From: Castanea sativa
Taxonomy: Eukaryota > Streptophyta > Magnoliopsida > Fagales > Fagaceae
Length of the DNA stretch: 64,000 bases
Direction of reading: 5' to 3'
Assembly: GCF_040712315.1 (NCBI RefSeq)
Contig: NC_134023.1
Coordinates: 12,843,442 to 12,907,441, forward strand
The notes beneath the pieces are model-generated. The model ran no database searches. It was not told where the DNA came from and saw only the letters and a list, made by a program, of their open reading frames with translations. Shown piece by piece: positions 44,949 through 55,989 of the stretch (its first letter is position 1; every line of letters starts with the position of its first letter). A program made the translations under genes and the position numbers.

Positions 44949-45167
44949 GGTCCGTTTGGATAGAACTTATTTTTGAAAATTGAAAACTAAAAATTAAAAA
45001 TATTGTAATAAAATAATTTTTAAATAATTAAAAAATACTGTTCATACCAAAAGTTACTGTTTATTGGCCTAAAATTACTGTTCATGACCAATAAACAATA
45101 ACAAACACGCGTAAAAAAAAATAAAAAAAAAAAAGACGTGGACGCACGTTTGTGCTATCCAAACGCC
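44949..45167. mobile_element. Tourist-like MITE copy E
   Basis: The left end ggtccgtttggatagaactt and right end gctatccaaacgcc are inverted, and the interior aaaataatttttaaataatt matches the family. TAA follows the right end, with no equal triplet on the left. Confidence 0.55.
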
Positions 45168-45318
45168 TAAATTAAGTAGAATAAAAATACTTATATTGGC
45201 TTTGAAAAATATAAACACACCAAACTGGAAAATAAAATTAAAATGTATAATAAAACACACTTTTGTATATATATATATAAGCACACTATTTAAACGAAAC
45301 TATAAAACTATTACATAT

Positions 45319-45967
45319 TGATGTGGGATGAAAACACTCAAACCACCCAACCCGTCCATGGACGGATATCACCTCGGCAGCCGTCCAGAAGTTATCCTCA
45401 GGACGAGGGTAACGAACAAGGACGTCCAGAGGGTGAGCGAAGTTACATCCCTCGTCCGTGGGGTGCGCACAGCCTACCCTGAGAAGACTCGTCCACATGA
45501 AGATCCATGGACTAGGATTTTACATTTGGAATCGGCAGGTGCACACGACGAAGGAAATTCAGGACGAGGGTACCATACTTGGGAGAATCTCCGAATAAAA
45601 TGTGACAATCCCTTATCCCACGCATAACGGTCATGTATCCGTTGTGAAATAGAAATGTAACTCCTGGACGGTTATGGCAGTTACGTTTCAGCCTCGAATC
45701 CAGGAGAGGTTCCCATTTCAATAACCGTCTATGATGGCACTATATAAAGACTGATTCAGACAAGGAAAAGATATGTTCAGTTTTCACTCCAAAAAAGTTG
45801 GAACTCAAATAACTTAGAGGAAAAAACTAACTTTGCCATCGGAGGATTTTTGGCCGGCAGCCCCGGTCGCCTTTGATACGCTTTTCTTTCTTTTTCAGGC
45901 CGTAGAAAGAACCAGTAGTCCTTTCAAGTCCGAAGCATCCAGCCTACTGATTTTCTTGGCATCATCA
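45319..45967 (+). mobile_element. Solo LTR, family 2
   Basis: The 649-bp segment begins TGATGTGGGATG and ends GGCATCATCA, with a perfect 5-bp target duplication, CATAT (45314-45318 and 45968-45972). A TATA box TATATAAA at 45741-45748 lies in plus orientation and would drive a transcript from within the LTR. It is richer in GC and CpG than its surroundings, and no internal retroelement sequence is next to it. Confidence 0.82.
45741..45748 (+). promoter_or_regulatory. LTR TATA box
   Basis: TATATAAA lies inside the solo LTR at 45319-45967, about 220 bases before its 3' end, in the usual position of the R-region start in plant LTRs. Confidence 0.6.
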
Positions 45968-46217
45968 CATATAACAACACTTGTAGTCATTCATGTGTGA
46001 TGTATCCCTTCTTATATGCTCTTCTTGGGTTTTGACACGAATATCTTTTAAATGATTTTACGTATCTTCTCTTGTATTGTTGGGAATTCAAATTGCATCT
46101 TTGTCTTAAGGACCTGAATATAACTCTCCTCTCTCAAATTTGCTAAAAAATCCTTTTTCTTTTGTAATGAGGATTAGAAATACCTTTGACTTGTTTACAC
46201 TTTGAATTCTGGTTGTT

Positions 46218-46890
46218 TCAGGCTTGAAAATGAGGATAAGCTTTTCTTCTATTGCTGTTAGTGCGAAAATTATTTTCCAATTTAAGTGAATCAGTAAATT
46301 TTTGTTTCAAGTCTAGAGACTCAAGACTTATGTCACAAATTGGACTCTGAGTTTTGGGGCTTGTATTTGAACTCATATCATGACTTGAAGAACTCCAATT
46401 CTTAATTGCCTCGCGTAGTGGGCTTGGAAGTTTTACTGGAGGCCTAACACTTTTCCTTGCTGTATGTTTAATACGTGGGCCCATTTTATGTGAATATATT
46501 AATGGTGTACTATATTGCTTTGTGTCTTGGACTTTGGGAGAGTCTTTGATTAAATAAGTACACAAAGTTGTATTTGTGGTTGGCTAAAGGAGTCAACGTT
46601 GCATATTGAAGCAAGATAAAATCACACAAAGATCTGTTTAGATCCAAATTGGAAGAATGCAAAGGGGTGTCTTCTCCTTCAAGCACTGAAACAATTTCAC
46701 TTTGAAGCGGTGCTTGTTGGATTCTCTGCCTGTAGTGACGTTCTTCAAACTGTTATTCTTCTCTGCTTTTATGGTTCTCCAACACAGATTCTTTGGCAGC
46801 AACTTCTCCAAAAATTTTAGTTTTATCAACCAAATCCAAAATTTCAAATGTGTCACTATCATATGGGGTTTCTTCAATGTTGAAATAAAG
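46218..46890 (-). pseudogene. Unidentified broken coding fragment
   Basis: On the minus strand a polar, low-repeat protein-like sequence runs from 46890 (EETPYDSDTFEILDLVDKTK, then a stop, then QFEERHYRQRIQQ) to about 46600. It then shifts frame into a 115-codon open piece (46565-46218) rich in Ser, Lys and Pro. The acidic and Glu/Gln-rich content and the continuity on either side of one stop and one frameshift suggest an old exon rather than chance. I do not recognise the family. A MITE (46891-47772) abuts its upstream end. Confidence 0.35.
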
Positions 46891-47772
46891 GCGGCGTTTG
46901 TTTCGACGGTAAATAACTTTCAGAAAATGTTTTCAGCATTTGCGGGTGCTTGGCAACACCTGAAATTTTGGTCAAACGGAAAATCTAAACCATTGACCGT
47001 AAAATAAACCCTCCCCACCCGTAAAACATTTTCCATGTCTATTTTACCTTCAAATAGAGTTTTTCGCTGGAAAACAGAGAAGGAGAGGGAGAGAGCAACG
47101 ACCCACACCAGAAAATAGAGAGAGAGAGCTAGAGGGAGATCGCCGAATCGGTCAGATCACGCCGATGAAGTCAAGATCACGCCGTCCTCAACCTAAAGGC
47201 CCGCCGTCGAGCTCGCGCTGGGCGAGATCGAGGCGCGATCTCGCACCGTCGAGCTCGCGCAGGGCGAGATCGACGCGCGATCTCGCGCCGTCGAGCTCGC
47301 GCTGGGCGAGATCGAGGCGCGATCTCGCGCCGTCGAGCTCGCGCAGGGCGAGATCAATGCGCGATCTCGCACCGTCGAGCTCGCGCCGTCGAGCTCGCGC
47401 CGTCGAGCTCGCGCCGGCGAGATCGGTGACCCACTGATCTCACTCTTCCTCCTCCCTGTCTCACCTCCCTCTCTTAGTTTGACCGAATGACTTGGCCATG
47501 GTGTTTTATTTGATTTTTGTTTGTTTAGAAGTTGATGGATTGTAATGTTCTATTATAAACTTTGTTTGGAATGTGAGAAAATGGTTGAGAAAATGTGAGA
47601 AATCAGTAAAAATTTTGCATTTTCAGAATGTTACCAAACACTTGAAAATATTTTCCAAAGTATTTTTTAAAATGCCACCAAACACCTAAAAATATTTTTC
47701 TTTCCCGAAAATATTTTCACCTGAAATTATTTTACACTCGGAAAATATTTTACACCCAATCAAACGCAGCCA
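46891..47772. mobile_element. Non-autonomous DNA transposon with GC-rich core
   Basis: The left end ggcggcgtttgtttcgacgg and, inverted, the right end ggctgcgtttgattgggtgt are terminal inverted repeats that continue into aaaatattttc-type sequence on both sides. Only a 3-bp flank (aaa both sides) is evident as a duplication. A 42-bp minisatellite occupies the middle. No transposase is seen. Confidence 0.6.
47205..47425 (+). repeat. 42-bp GC-rich minisatellite
   Basis: Four near-identical 42-bp units (ccgtcgagctcgcgc...gggcgagatcga...gcgcgatctcgc) are followed by three shortened 15-bp units. Each full unit contains gcgagatcg and gcgatctcgc, which pair as a hairpin. It is very CpG-rich in an AT-rich region. 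The 90-codon open frame across it (47165-47437) merely repeats Ser/Arg/Asp/Leu/Ala and is not convincing as a protein. Confidence 0.85.
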
Positions 47773-48871
47773 AAGTTTGTTAGTCTTTTGGGTCAGTCCA
47801 AAAATGGGTATGTTCTTGTTCTTAAATTTCCAAACCATCAATCTCAAATTCGTGTGAATTCAATGTTTCTTCTTGTATATTTTCTTGTTTTGTATAAGAA
47901 TCCTAATATTTTTCTTGAAGAACTAAATTTTCATTATGGTGTGATCACCTATTACTATTATATACTAAGTTACTAACAAGCATCTTACAACATAGATCAA
48001 TTTATTTCCTCCTAACCCCAGCATATGTTTACAATGAAGGTAACTGAACCTAAACTTTCACACATGCAACACCTTCATCCACCACAACTTGCTTATGGCT
48101 AAGCCCATTCAAGGTTGCCATAGTCCAACACAACACATGTTGTACACAATATACATTACTGCTTACAACCTACCAAACTAAGACCATAAAGCCAACATTA
48201 ACACAAGGCCACAATCAAGCCTTAAAGCCACTGACTTATGTAAGCTATGCACTCACAGGGGCAACAACACCTGCTATTGCCCACAACATGCCTCCTTCTT
48301 GCCATGATTTATATGGCTATAATAGGTTCAAGGTGCCACTACATGTTGCCACTGCTATTGCCTCTCAATGTTTTAGCTTCTAACTCATGGTGAGTTATCA
48401 TAGCAATGTAAAGATTTTTCTTAATCTGTTTAATTTTAATTACCTCCCACGATTCTATCTCTCTCGGTGGTGTGTGGAAATAATGGCTTGGATGGTATGA
48501 GTATGAAGGTGTGGGTCTTAGGTGGTAGTAAACAACATGTGTTACTATGGCTTGCGATAGTGCTTGTCTGTAATTAGTTGAGGATGACCATTTTTGTGAG
48601 TTTAAAGAAGATTATAGGGTGTGGGTGGCATCTTGTTTGAGGTTTTGATGTTGTTGATAGATTGGATCTGAGATTGTGGCAATTTGAGGTGTTAGGTATT
48701 AGGTAGTGAGACTTTCGGTTTCATGATTATTGATTTGTAACACTTCAAATTTGTTGAATTGAATGATCAATATTCAAAATCTTGGACGACCTTAAAAATA
48801 ATTTTATTATTATTTTTTCAGTTACAATATAATTTCAACTTATGATTAGGGGCCCAAGTGCTTGCAACGGG
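47773..48871. other. Spacer without recognised gene
   Basis: No supported gene, RNA gene or repeat boundary, except that the last part (from about 48820) seems to belong to the same older sequence as 54150 onward, split by the LTR insertion. Confidence 0.4.
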
Positions 48872-50090
48872 TGTCACGGCCCAAATCTAAACTTTAAAAT
48901 TTAGAGCATAACCGGCATATTAATATCAAGTTTACCTCAATACTAAAACAAACCAACTAAATTTGAAGGTTCTTATCAAGAATCGTTTCTTGTATTCCTT
49001 TGTATTTCCTTGCATAAAAGCCATAATATACAAAATTGATAAAAACTTTGAAACTTCATTTCATTTCGAACTTTGCAAGATTACAACTTGACTATAATTT
49101 AAGATATTCGTGTAAATATTATATAACTAAACGTTTAGCAAAACTTATATTTACAAACCTAACCCTAAGGCATATAACTAGGGTTCAAAACAAACTAAGG
49201 TTCTGAAATACAATTGTGCTTAAAATGATCAAGTACATTTTGATTCCTCCTATACAACCAAAGAGTCAAACTACTATACCAAAAAAAAAAAAACTATACA
49301 TTCTAACAAACAAAAATCACAGATTCCTTGCCGCATCTAATACTCTCGCTGTTTCCAGGAAATAACTTATGCACTGAAATATAATAGGGTGAGCTGCGAA
49401 ACCCATTAAGGTTTTAAGCTCCATGAGAATTTAATAAGAATAAATGTAAATCAAATATTTTATGGATATACCAACTTTGATAAATAGTCTTCATACTATT
49501 CATTCTATTCTTAAAAATAACTTATGAACTTTCAGATGAAAATACATCATTTTCCTTTCACATAATAATAAAATGACATAATAAGGAACTTAAACATAAT
49601 TCAGTAAACTTATCTTTAAATAGACTATAAAATATTTTATCATAAACTTTTCATCTGACTTATTACATATTCAACATACCTTTCTTATCATCATACTTTT
49701 CTTATAAATTCCAAATTGCTTAATAGCTCATTCATAATACATATTAGTCAGATCAATTGTAAGTCTATCACAACTTTGGGAGGCTTCCAGCACATTGTGT
49801 CAGGCATTCAGCATTCCCCACAATGCTAAGAAATCCTAGGATCATATTAGAAAGTACCACACCTCTTTTGGTGTGATCATATCATCAACCATGGGGGTCG
49901 ATTGGCATCTTCCACAACTTGGTCGTTCCCAATGAGGGCGGGTATAGCAGAATCCTCCCCACGTATAATGGCCAATCAAAATTTCCATGAAAATGCAAGT
50001 AATAGAACCCCTACTGGCTGATAGGGATGGCAATTTCTGCCCAACCTGTGGGTACCTGACCCGACCATAATGGGTTGGGTTTTACCTGGC

Positions 50091-50224
50091 CCGATAAAGA
50101 ATAGGGTCGAGTTTGGGTTTAAAAAAAAAAAAAACCCAAATCGAGTCCGAGTTTTTATAAAAACCAGCCCCAATCCGGACCCGGACCCAGACTCGACCCG
50201 ATTATTTCCTAATTACTAGAATAC

Positions 50225-50255
<31 letters not shown>

Positions 50256-50901
50256 TCTATACAACCTAACACCTCACTCTTCACTCTTCAGCTCACTCAA
50301 CCGCCTCTCATCTCCAAACTCTTCTCACTTACTCTTAATCTCATTCTCAATCGGACTTAGTTTCACACTTTCACTTCACCAAACTCTTCTCTCACACTCT
50401 CACTCACTCTCAATCTCACTCTCAATCATTCTCCGCCAAACTGTTGCCCTTGCTTTGTCAATGTCAGTGCCATTGACCATAAACTATAAACAGGTAACTT
50501 CCTCCCATTTCTTATTTCATTTTGCTTCCTTTCATGATTCTTGTTGATTAATTGTGGAATGTTTTGAGATTTTGATAATGGGAACAAAACCCAGTGGAGT
50601 GAGGGTGTGGGTGTGTCGATGGCTGAGGATCGACGGGTGGCCAGCAACCTTACTTCCTTTATCTTCGCTAAATATGTGAGGTTAGGTCAGTGGATGCTGA
50701 TGGTGGTGGGTGTTTGGCATTATTAGGGTCACGGTATTATTTTTTTGTCTTACTCTGTTTACTTAGCCCGATAAAGAATAGGGTCAAGTTTGAGTTTAAA
50801 AAAAAACCGAACCAGGTTTGAGTTGGGTTCGGGTTTTTATAAAAACCCAACCTGAACCTGGACCTAGACCCAACCTGGTTATTTCCTAATTACTAAAATA
50901 C

Positions 50902-50967
<66 letters not shown>

Positions 50968-51260
50968 TAACACCTCACTCTTCACTCTTCAGTTCACTCA
51001 GCCGCCTCTCATCTCCAAACTCTTCTCTCTTCTCTCTTACTCTCACTCACTCTCAATTGGACTCAGTTTCACACTTTCACTTCACCAAACTCTTCTCTCA
51101 CACTCTCACTCTCAATCATTCTCCGTCGGACCGCCGCCCTTGCTCTGTCAGTGTCATCTCCGTTGACCGTAAACTATAAACATGTAACTTCCTCCCATTT
51201 CTTATTTCGTTTTGCTTCCTTTCACGATTCTTGTTGATTCATTGTGGAACGTTTTGAGAT
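50091..51260 (+). repeat. Tandem duplication of the hAT 5' region
   Basis: The unit at 50091-50575 is repeated at 50766-51260. Both copies begin gcccgataaagaatagggtc, pass a microsatellite, continue with cctcactcttcactcttcag and aaactataaacatgtaactt-like blocks, and end attgtggaa-gttttgagat. The microsatellite differs: (GT)n at 50231-50254 and (TA)n at 50906-50961. Confidence 0.75.
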
Positions 51261-51278
51261 ATTTGTTTACCACCTGAC

Positions 51279-51952
51279 CATGATTGGAAGTTAGCCAAAG
51301 ATATTTGTGGGATGTTGAAGTTGTTTTATAGTGTGACTGAATTTTTCTCTGGTCGTAAGTACCCCACAACTAATATGTATTTTACTTTGGTGTGTGAGTT
51401 GAAAATAGCATTGAATGAATGGAGTTTGTCTTCAAATGAGATGATAAATAGGATGGCAGAAATCATGCTTGCTAAATTTAATTTTTATTGGGCTAATGTT
51501 AATGTTGTTATGACAGTTGCTGCTATCTTGGATCCAAGATATAAGATGAAGTTGTTGGAGTTTTAATGCCCTAACAATTATGGTGATAATTCTGATTTGG
51601 AGATTGAAAAAATTAAGAATCTTTGTTATGATTTACTTAATGAGTATGGAGAAGTAGATGAGTCCCTTGTAGATAATGAAGGAAGTTCTCATATGCCTGC
51701 AAGTACTTCAAATTATGGCACAATTGAAATGTAGGTTGACTGGGGCAATGTCATCTTTTGATATGTTTGTGAATAATAGTTCAAGTAGTTCAAAGAAACA
51801 TGGAAGTGCTAGGATAAAATTTGATCATTTCATTGATGAGGGAGTGTTGAAGAGGAGTGAAGACTTTGATATTTTGGCATGGTGGAAAAGTAATGGTTTC
51901 AAGTATCCTACTTTACAAAGGATTGCAAGAGATATTTTAGCTATGATTTATT
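51279..51952 (+). pseudogene. hAT transposase remnant (C-terminal half)
   Basis: The first part encodes DWKLAKDICGMLKLFYSVTE, then the ILDPRYKMKLLEF block of plant hAT transposases, and is stopped by TAA at 51564. The frame continues to about 51735, where it shifts by one to VNNSSSSSK and the dimerisation motif FDILAWWKSNGFKYPTLQRI. The sequence ends in TGA where intact proteins continue into the catalytic-end region. The BED zinc finger and N-terminal half are missing. It cannot encode an active enzyme. Confidence 0.8.
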
Positions 51953-52299
51953 GATTTATGATTAAATGATTATCTTAGCTATGTGATTTATAAATTTATA
52001 ATTAACAGGTGATTTATGATTAATAGTCTATGATTTGGCATTTGGACCACATTATATGGGCTTGAATCTACATGTTATAGGGCTTGAATCTAGGCAAGAA
52101 TTAATCTGGGCTTCAAATTTTTTTTTTTTTTTTAGGTTGGGCCACGATTTGAGCTGCGGATTGGGCCCAAATCTAGTTGGCCTAAGTGGGGCGGGTTTGG
52201 GCCCCGAAAAAAAAATCCGTTTAATAAACAGACCAGGTTCGAATCGCAAGTCGGGTCTGGCTATGAAAAAACCCGGCCCAAACCTAGCCGGTTGCCATT

Positions 52300-53685
52300 C
52301 CTGTTGGTTCAGTTCAAATCATAACAATGGAATAACCCGAAAACTATATTTTTCTAATAATGATGCTTTTACATAAATACTTCATAACATTGGCATATTT
52401 ACTTCATTCTTAAATATTATGTTCGCAATATAAATAATAGCATCAATATGCTAAAATTATCATGTATATAAGATTGAAAAACTCATTAACATATATGTTT
52501 ACTTAAATCATGCTTATATGTAATATCTTTAATTATATTGTTTTGATGCATAATAATTTTTTAAAACAATCCTTATACTTATCAACTACACATGTCACAT
52601 ATCCCTTATCTAAAAACAGAAGACGCGAGAGATTTGTAAAAGGAGCTCAAGTGTCCACATTCTTGTTCTCGTCACCTAAATGAAGGACCAAAACTTATTA
52701 CTAAAAAAATTTCCTAAACATATAAATTTATACATGAATCACAATCTAACTCTCAAACTCGAGAAAATCTTAATTCCCATCTCAAAAGGTTCACACAGCA
52801 CAAGATACATTCATCAAACACATTATGTACCAAACCATAGAGAAACCAAGACATACAAAATTTATCTATGATCAAAACATACCAAAAGATGAGCATACTA
52901 ATTTATAGCTCAAAACATTCACCTTAACTTTAGAATTAAATCCTCAAAGTTAAGTGTATCATTTACTGCTCACTGCTTATTTCAACAGCATATACCTCAT
53001 TTATAAAATACAAATGGGCTATCTATTCACATCCAATTTTCATGCAATTTTACAAAGCCACTCCTTTGGATGTCTAGTAGATGTCATATCAATTTCAGAG
53101 TCAAAGCATAAAACCATGATTTACTAAAAATCATACAAGACAACATACTCAAATTTGTCCTAACAGAATTTCATTCATCTTAGAAATTAAACCATTATTT
53201 TTTTATTGATCCAATTGCTATGAGGTCAATTCCATTACAACCATGTGTCTTAAAATTCATAAGAATTACTCCTATCATTCTAATTCACATAATATGATTT
53301 AATCTAGATTTTTTATGTTGTAAACACTGAATTTGTCACAGTGACAACTTTAACATATTTTCTCACAAAATCATCAACTAATTGCAATTGGCCTTCATTT
53401 CGTGTGGGTGTTTTTACACCTATACTAGACATGTTAGAATACATTAATAGGCATCCAATTGACCATAATATCTTCAATCTTTCAAATTGCTAACACAAAA
53501 CCACAAGTTTTAGCTTCTATAATCAAATTAGAGAATGAAGAAGGGAAACTAAAGAAAACAATTACACCATCAAAATACCCAAAACAAGATATAGTTTTAT
53601 TTACTTATCACAAACTTTGAAGCTAAAACTTTAGTGTTAAGCTTTTAATTTCTTCTTAGAGAGAGAGAGATATATATATATATAT

Positions 53686-53723
<38 letters not shown>

Positions 53724-54149
53724 TTTCGGTGAGAGAAAAGGAGGGCCGCTAGTGTGAGATGGTGCTGTCGATTCTAGAACAAAGAAAGAGGAAAAGATAG
53801 AAGAACAAAGAAAGAGTTCTGGTGCAGCAAAGAAGACAAGGGAAAAGAATTTGGGTGGGGCATGTGTCTCGCTAAGGGGGGAAAAGGTTGATGAGTCACC
53901 CTTACAAATTTTTAAAATTTACTTACCACCCCCCCCTCATAAGCTTATATTCTAGAAAGGCCCAATGAATAACATAGTTATGCATATACACCCATACCTT
54001 ATAAAACTTCTTTCCATAACTTTAAAAAAAAAAAAATCTATATCTTTTAAAACATCAAAATATCAAAGCCTAATGCACTTGAATTAATTAAGATAATACT
54101 AAGTATATAAATCCATAAATTAATCATGCAATTAGGCTAAGATGTTACA
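52300..54149. other. Remaining LTR sequence without genes
   Basis: AT-rich continuation of the large LTR to its TTACA end. A (TA)n run at 53672-53720 and a C-rich homopolymer at 53929-53937 are the only notable features. Confidence 0.4.
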
Positions 54150-55980
54150 ACGGATCTTGAGTCTTATCGTGGGAAGTACGCCTTGGCCTAGGGTGGACCT
54201 TGACAGAGGGTGTAAATAAAGTCGCCACCTATATTAGGTCTAAGAACTATATATATAGTGCCCTTGTGGAATGACTAATCTTTTACCAGAGCACATGCTT
54301 GGAGTTTAGGTATGAGAATGGGAAGGTCTTAGACACCCAACCCTACCCGACCTGTAGGTCGGCCTCTACTTAGTGCGTTCCAAATCCTAGTCACATCAAA
54401 TGGTCTTCTAATAAGTTATTCTAAACTCACACATAGACACACACACACTAACATGCATCTAAAGCAATTAACATCACATATTGTCCCCAAAACCTAGCAT
54501 TCATCTATCATAACATTCAAACATCTATCCAGGGGCAGCAAAATAGTACATACAAATTATCATAGTGCAGTGGCATTTGAAAAAGCAAAATCAAGTATAA
54601 TCACTTCCAAACTTCAAGATGTTCAACCAAGCATATTCTCACCATTTAAACAACTCGTGTTCAAATAAACAAATGCAGCTATGCATGACTTACCTCACTT
54701 GCCTCACTGCATTACACCTATGCATCAATGCATATTTATGTTTTATGCATGTTCATGGCATTCGATCGATCATGAAACCCTAACCATCATTTAATAAATA
54801 AACAATACAAAACATGTTAATCCACTAACTCCAAGACTTAAACATGTGAAGCTAGACCAGACAGAGGCATGCGAAAGAAAACAAATAAAAAACAAAGAAA
54901 ACTGAATCTTGGTCTTTGGGCACGAGTATGCATGCGCATACATAGGGTATGTGTGCATATCCTAGTTTTACGCGGACATGTGCATGGAGCATGCATATGC
55001 ATACATGCTCAGAAACTCAAACCTAGCAACCAGAACAAGAAAGAATCAAAACAAGAAATCTAACAACCTATCATGCTTCAAATATGAATGTATAATAAAC
55101 CTAAGTTAACATAAGTAAATAAAACATTTTAAACATGAAAGTAAACAACAAACAAACAAAGAAGTGAAGAGCCAAGGTTTGAACCTTTATCTCAACACAA
55201 GAACTTTCTAGAGTTTTGACTTAACCATTCCCCTCAATCAATATAATTAATATCAAAACCAAGAAGGTTAGTAAACTTTTAGAACTCAAAAGCCAAGACC
55301 AAAATAAGTCACAACCAAGTAAAACTTGACCGAAGGATGTTTTAATGTTTAAAAACTCCCTCTTTGATTCACTATTTTCTAGTAAATCTTGTATATGTTC
55401 CTCCTCCCTTGTAAAAGTGTCTTTTAAAATTTTTGATAGTGGTCGTAGAGGGGTATTGGGTGGCTCCTAGACGATGTGGGATTTACTCTATACAAATTTA
55501 TGCCCAAAAACTTTCCTTTTATATATTTTGAGACCCTAGATGCGTGTGCATACTTGGGGCATGTGTGCACATGCCCTAAGTATGCGTATGCATACTTTAA
55601 GTGTGTGTGCGAACATGCGTGTATGCGTATGTATATTTAGGGTTTTTTCTGTACTTTTATTTTCCAAAAATATTTTTTCAAGTCAATATTTTACAAGATT
55701 GGGCCCTAAATCAACTTTTTAGGCCTCATAGTGATGTTGTTATAGAGGAACGAGATTTTGAGTTGTAAGGGGTACAAAATGAGATGTTTACAATGGCATC
55801 TATTTTATAATAATTGATCTTTATCATCAGGTTAAAACACCAAATTTTTTTGATAGAGTAGTGCTGTTGTTGTTGCTTAACAACTTGTGACAAAGGACTC
55901 AACAAGACTTGGTTAAAAGTTATATTAGAGCTCCAACATGACTTTAAGGTTGTCTACATTGTTGTAGTTGAGTAAAATAA
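54150..55980. other. Older retrotransposon-like sequence with alternating purine/pyrimidine blocks
   Basis: The phrase aataaagtcgccacctatat (54206) and the segment ending ggggtacaaaatgagatgtttaca (about 55768-55791) resemble pieces of Tat/Ogre-type LTRs as I remember them. Two blocks (54920-55015 and 55540-55635) are rich in tgcatgcatatgc-like alternating bases. No complete LTR boundaries or coding domains could be set. Confidence 0.4.
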
Positions 55981-55989
55981 AATAAAATA

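Larger units (their letters stand above)
50028..52299 (+). mobile_element. hAT transposon remnant
   Basis: The left end TAGGGATGGCAATTTC and, inverted, the right end CAGGAATGGCAACCGG match at most positions. Flanks ctggctga and ttggttca agree at five of eight, two of the differences being C/T changes, so the duplication is decayed. The element carries a damaged transposase at 51279-51952. Its 5' part (50091-50575) is repeated at 50766-51260, with a (GT)n run in one copy and a (TA)n run in the other. Confidence 0.65.
48872..54149. mobile_element. Large LTR (probably solo, Ty3 type) with nested hAT remnant
   Basis: The segment starts TGTCACGGCCCAAATC and ends AGGCTAAGATGTTACA, ends typical of long plant Ty3/gypsy LTRs. 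The flanks acggg (48867-48871) and acgga (54150-54154) match at four of five bases. The phrase gggtgagctgcgaaacccat (49388) resembles a block known from Tekay/Del-type LTRs. The 2.27-kb hAT remnant at 50028-52299 interrupts it, leaving about 3 kb of LTR. No internal gag-pol is seen. Confidence 0.5.

Noticed and set aside
45328..45627. 99-codon frame in the LTR
   Set aside because: It lies wholly inside a solo LTR with perfect target duplication, and no domain is recognised.
47165..47437. Ser/Arg/Asp-repeat protein
   Set aside because: It is a direct translation of a GC minisatellite within a non-autonomous transposon.
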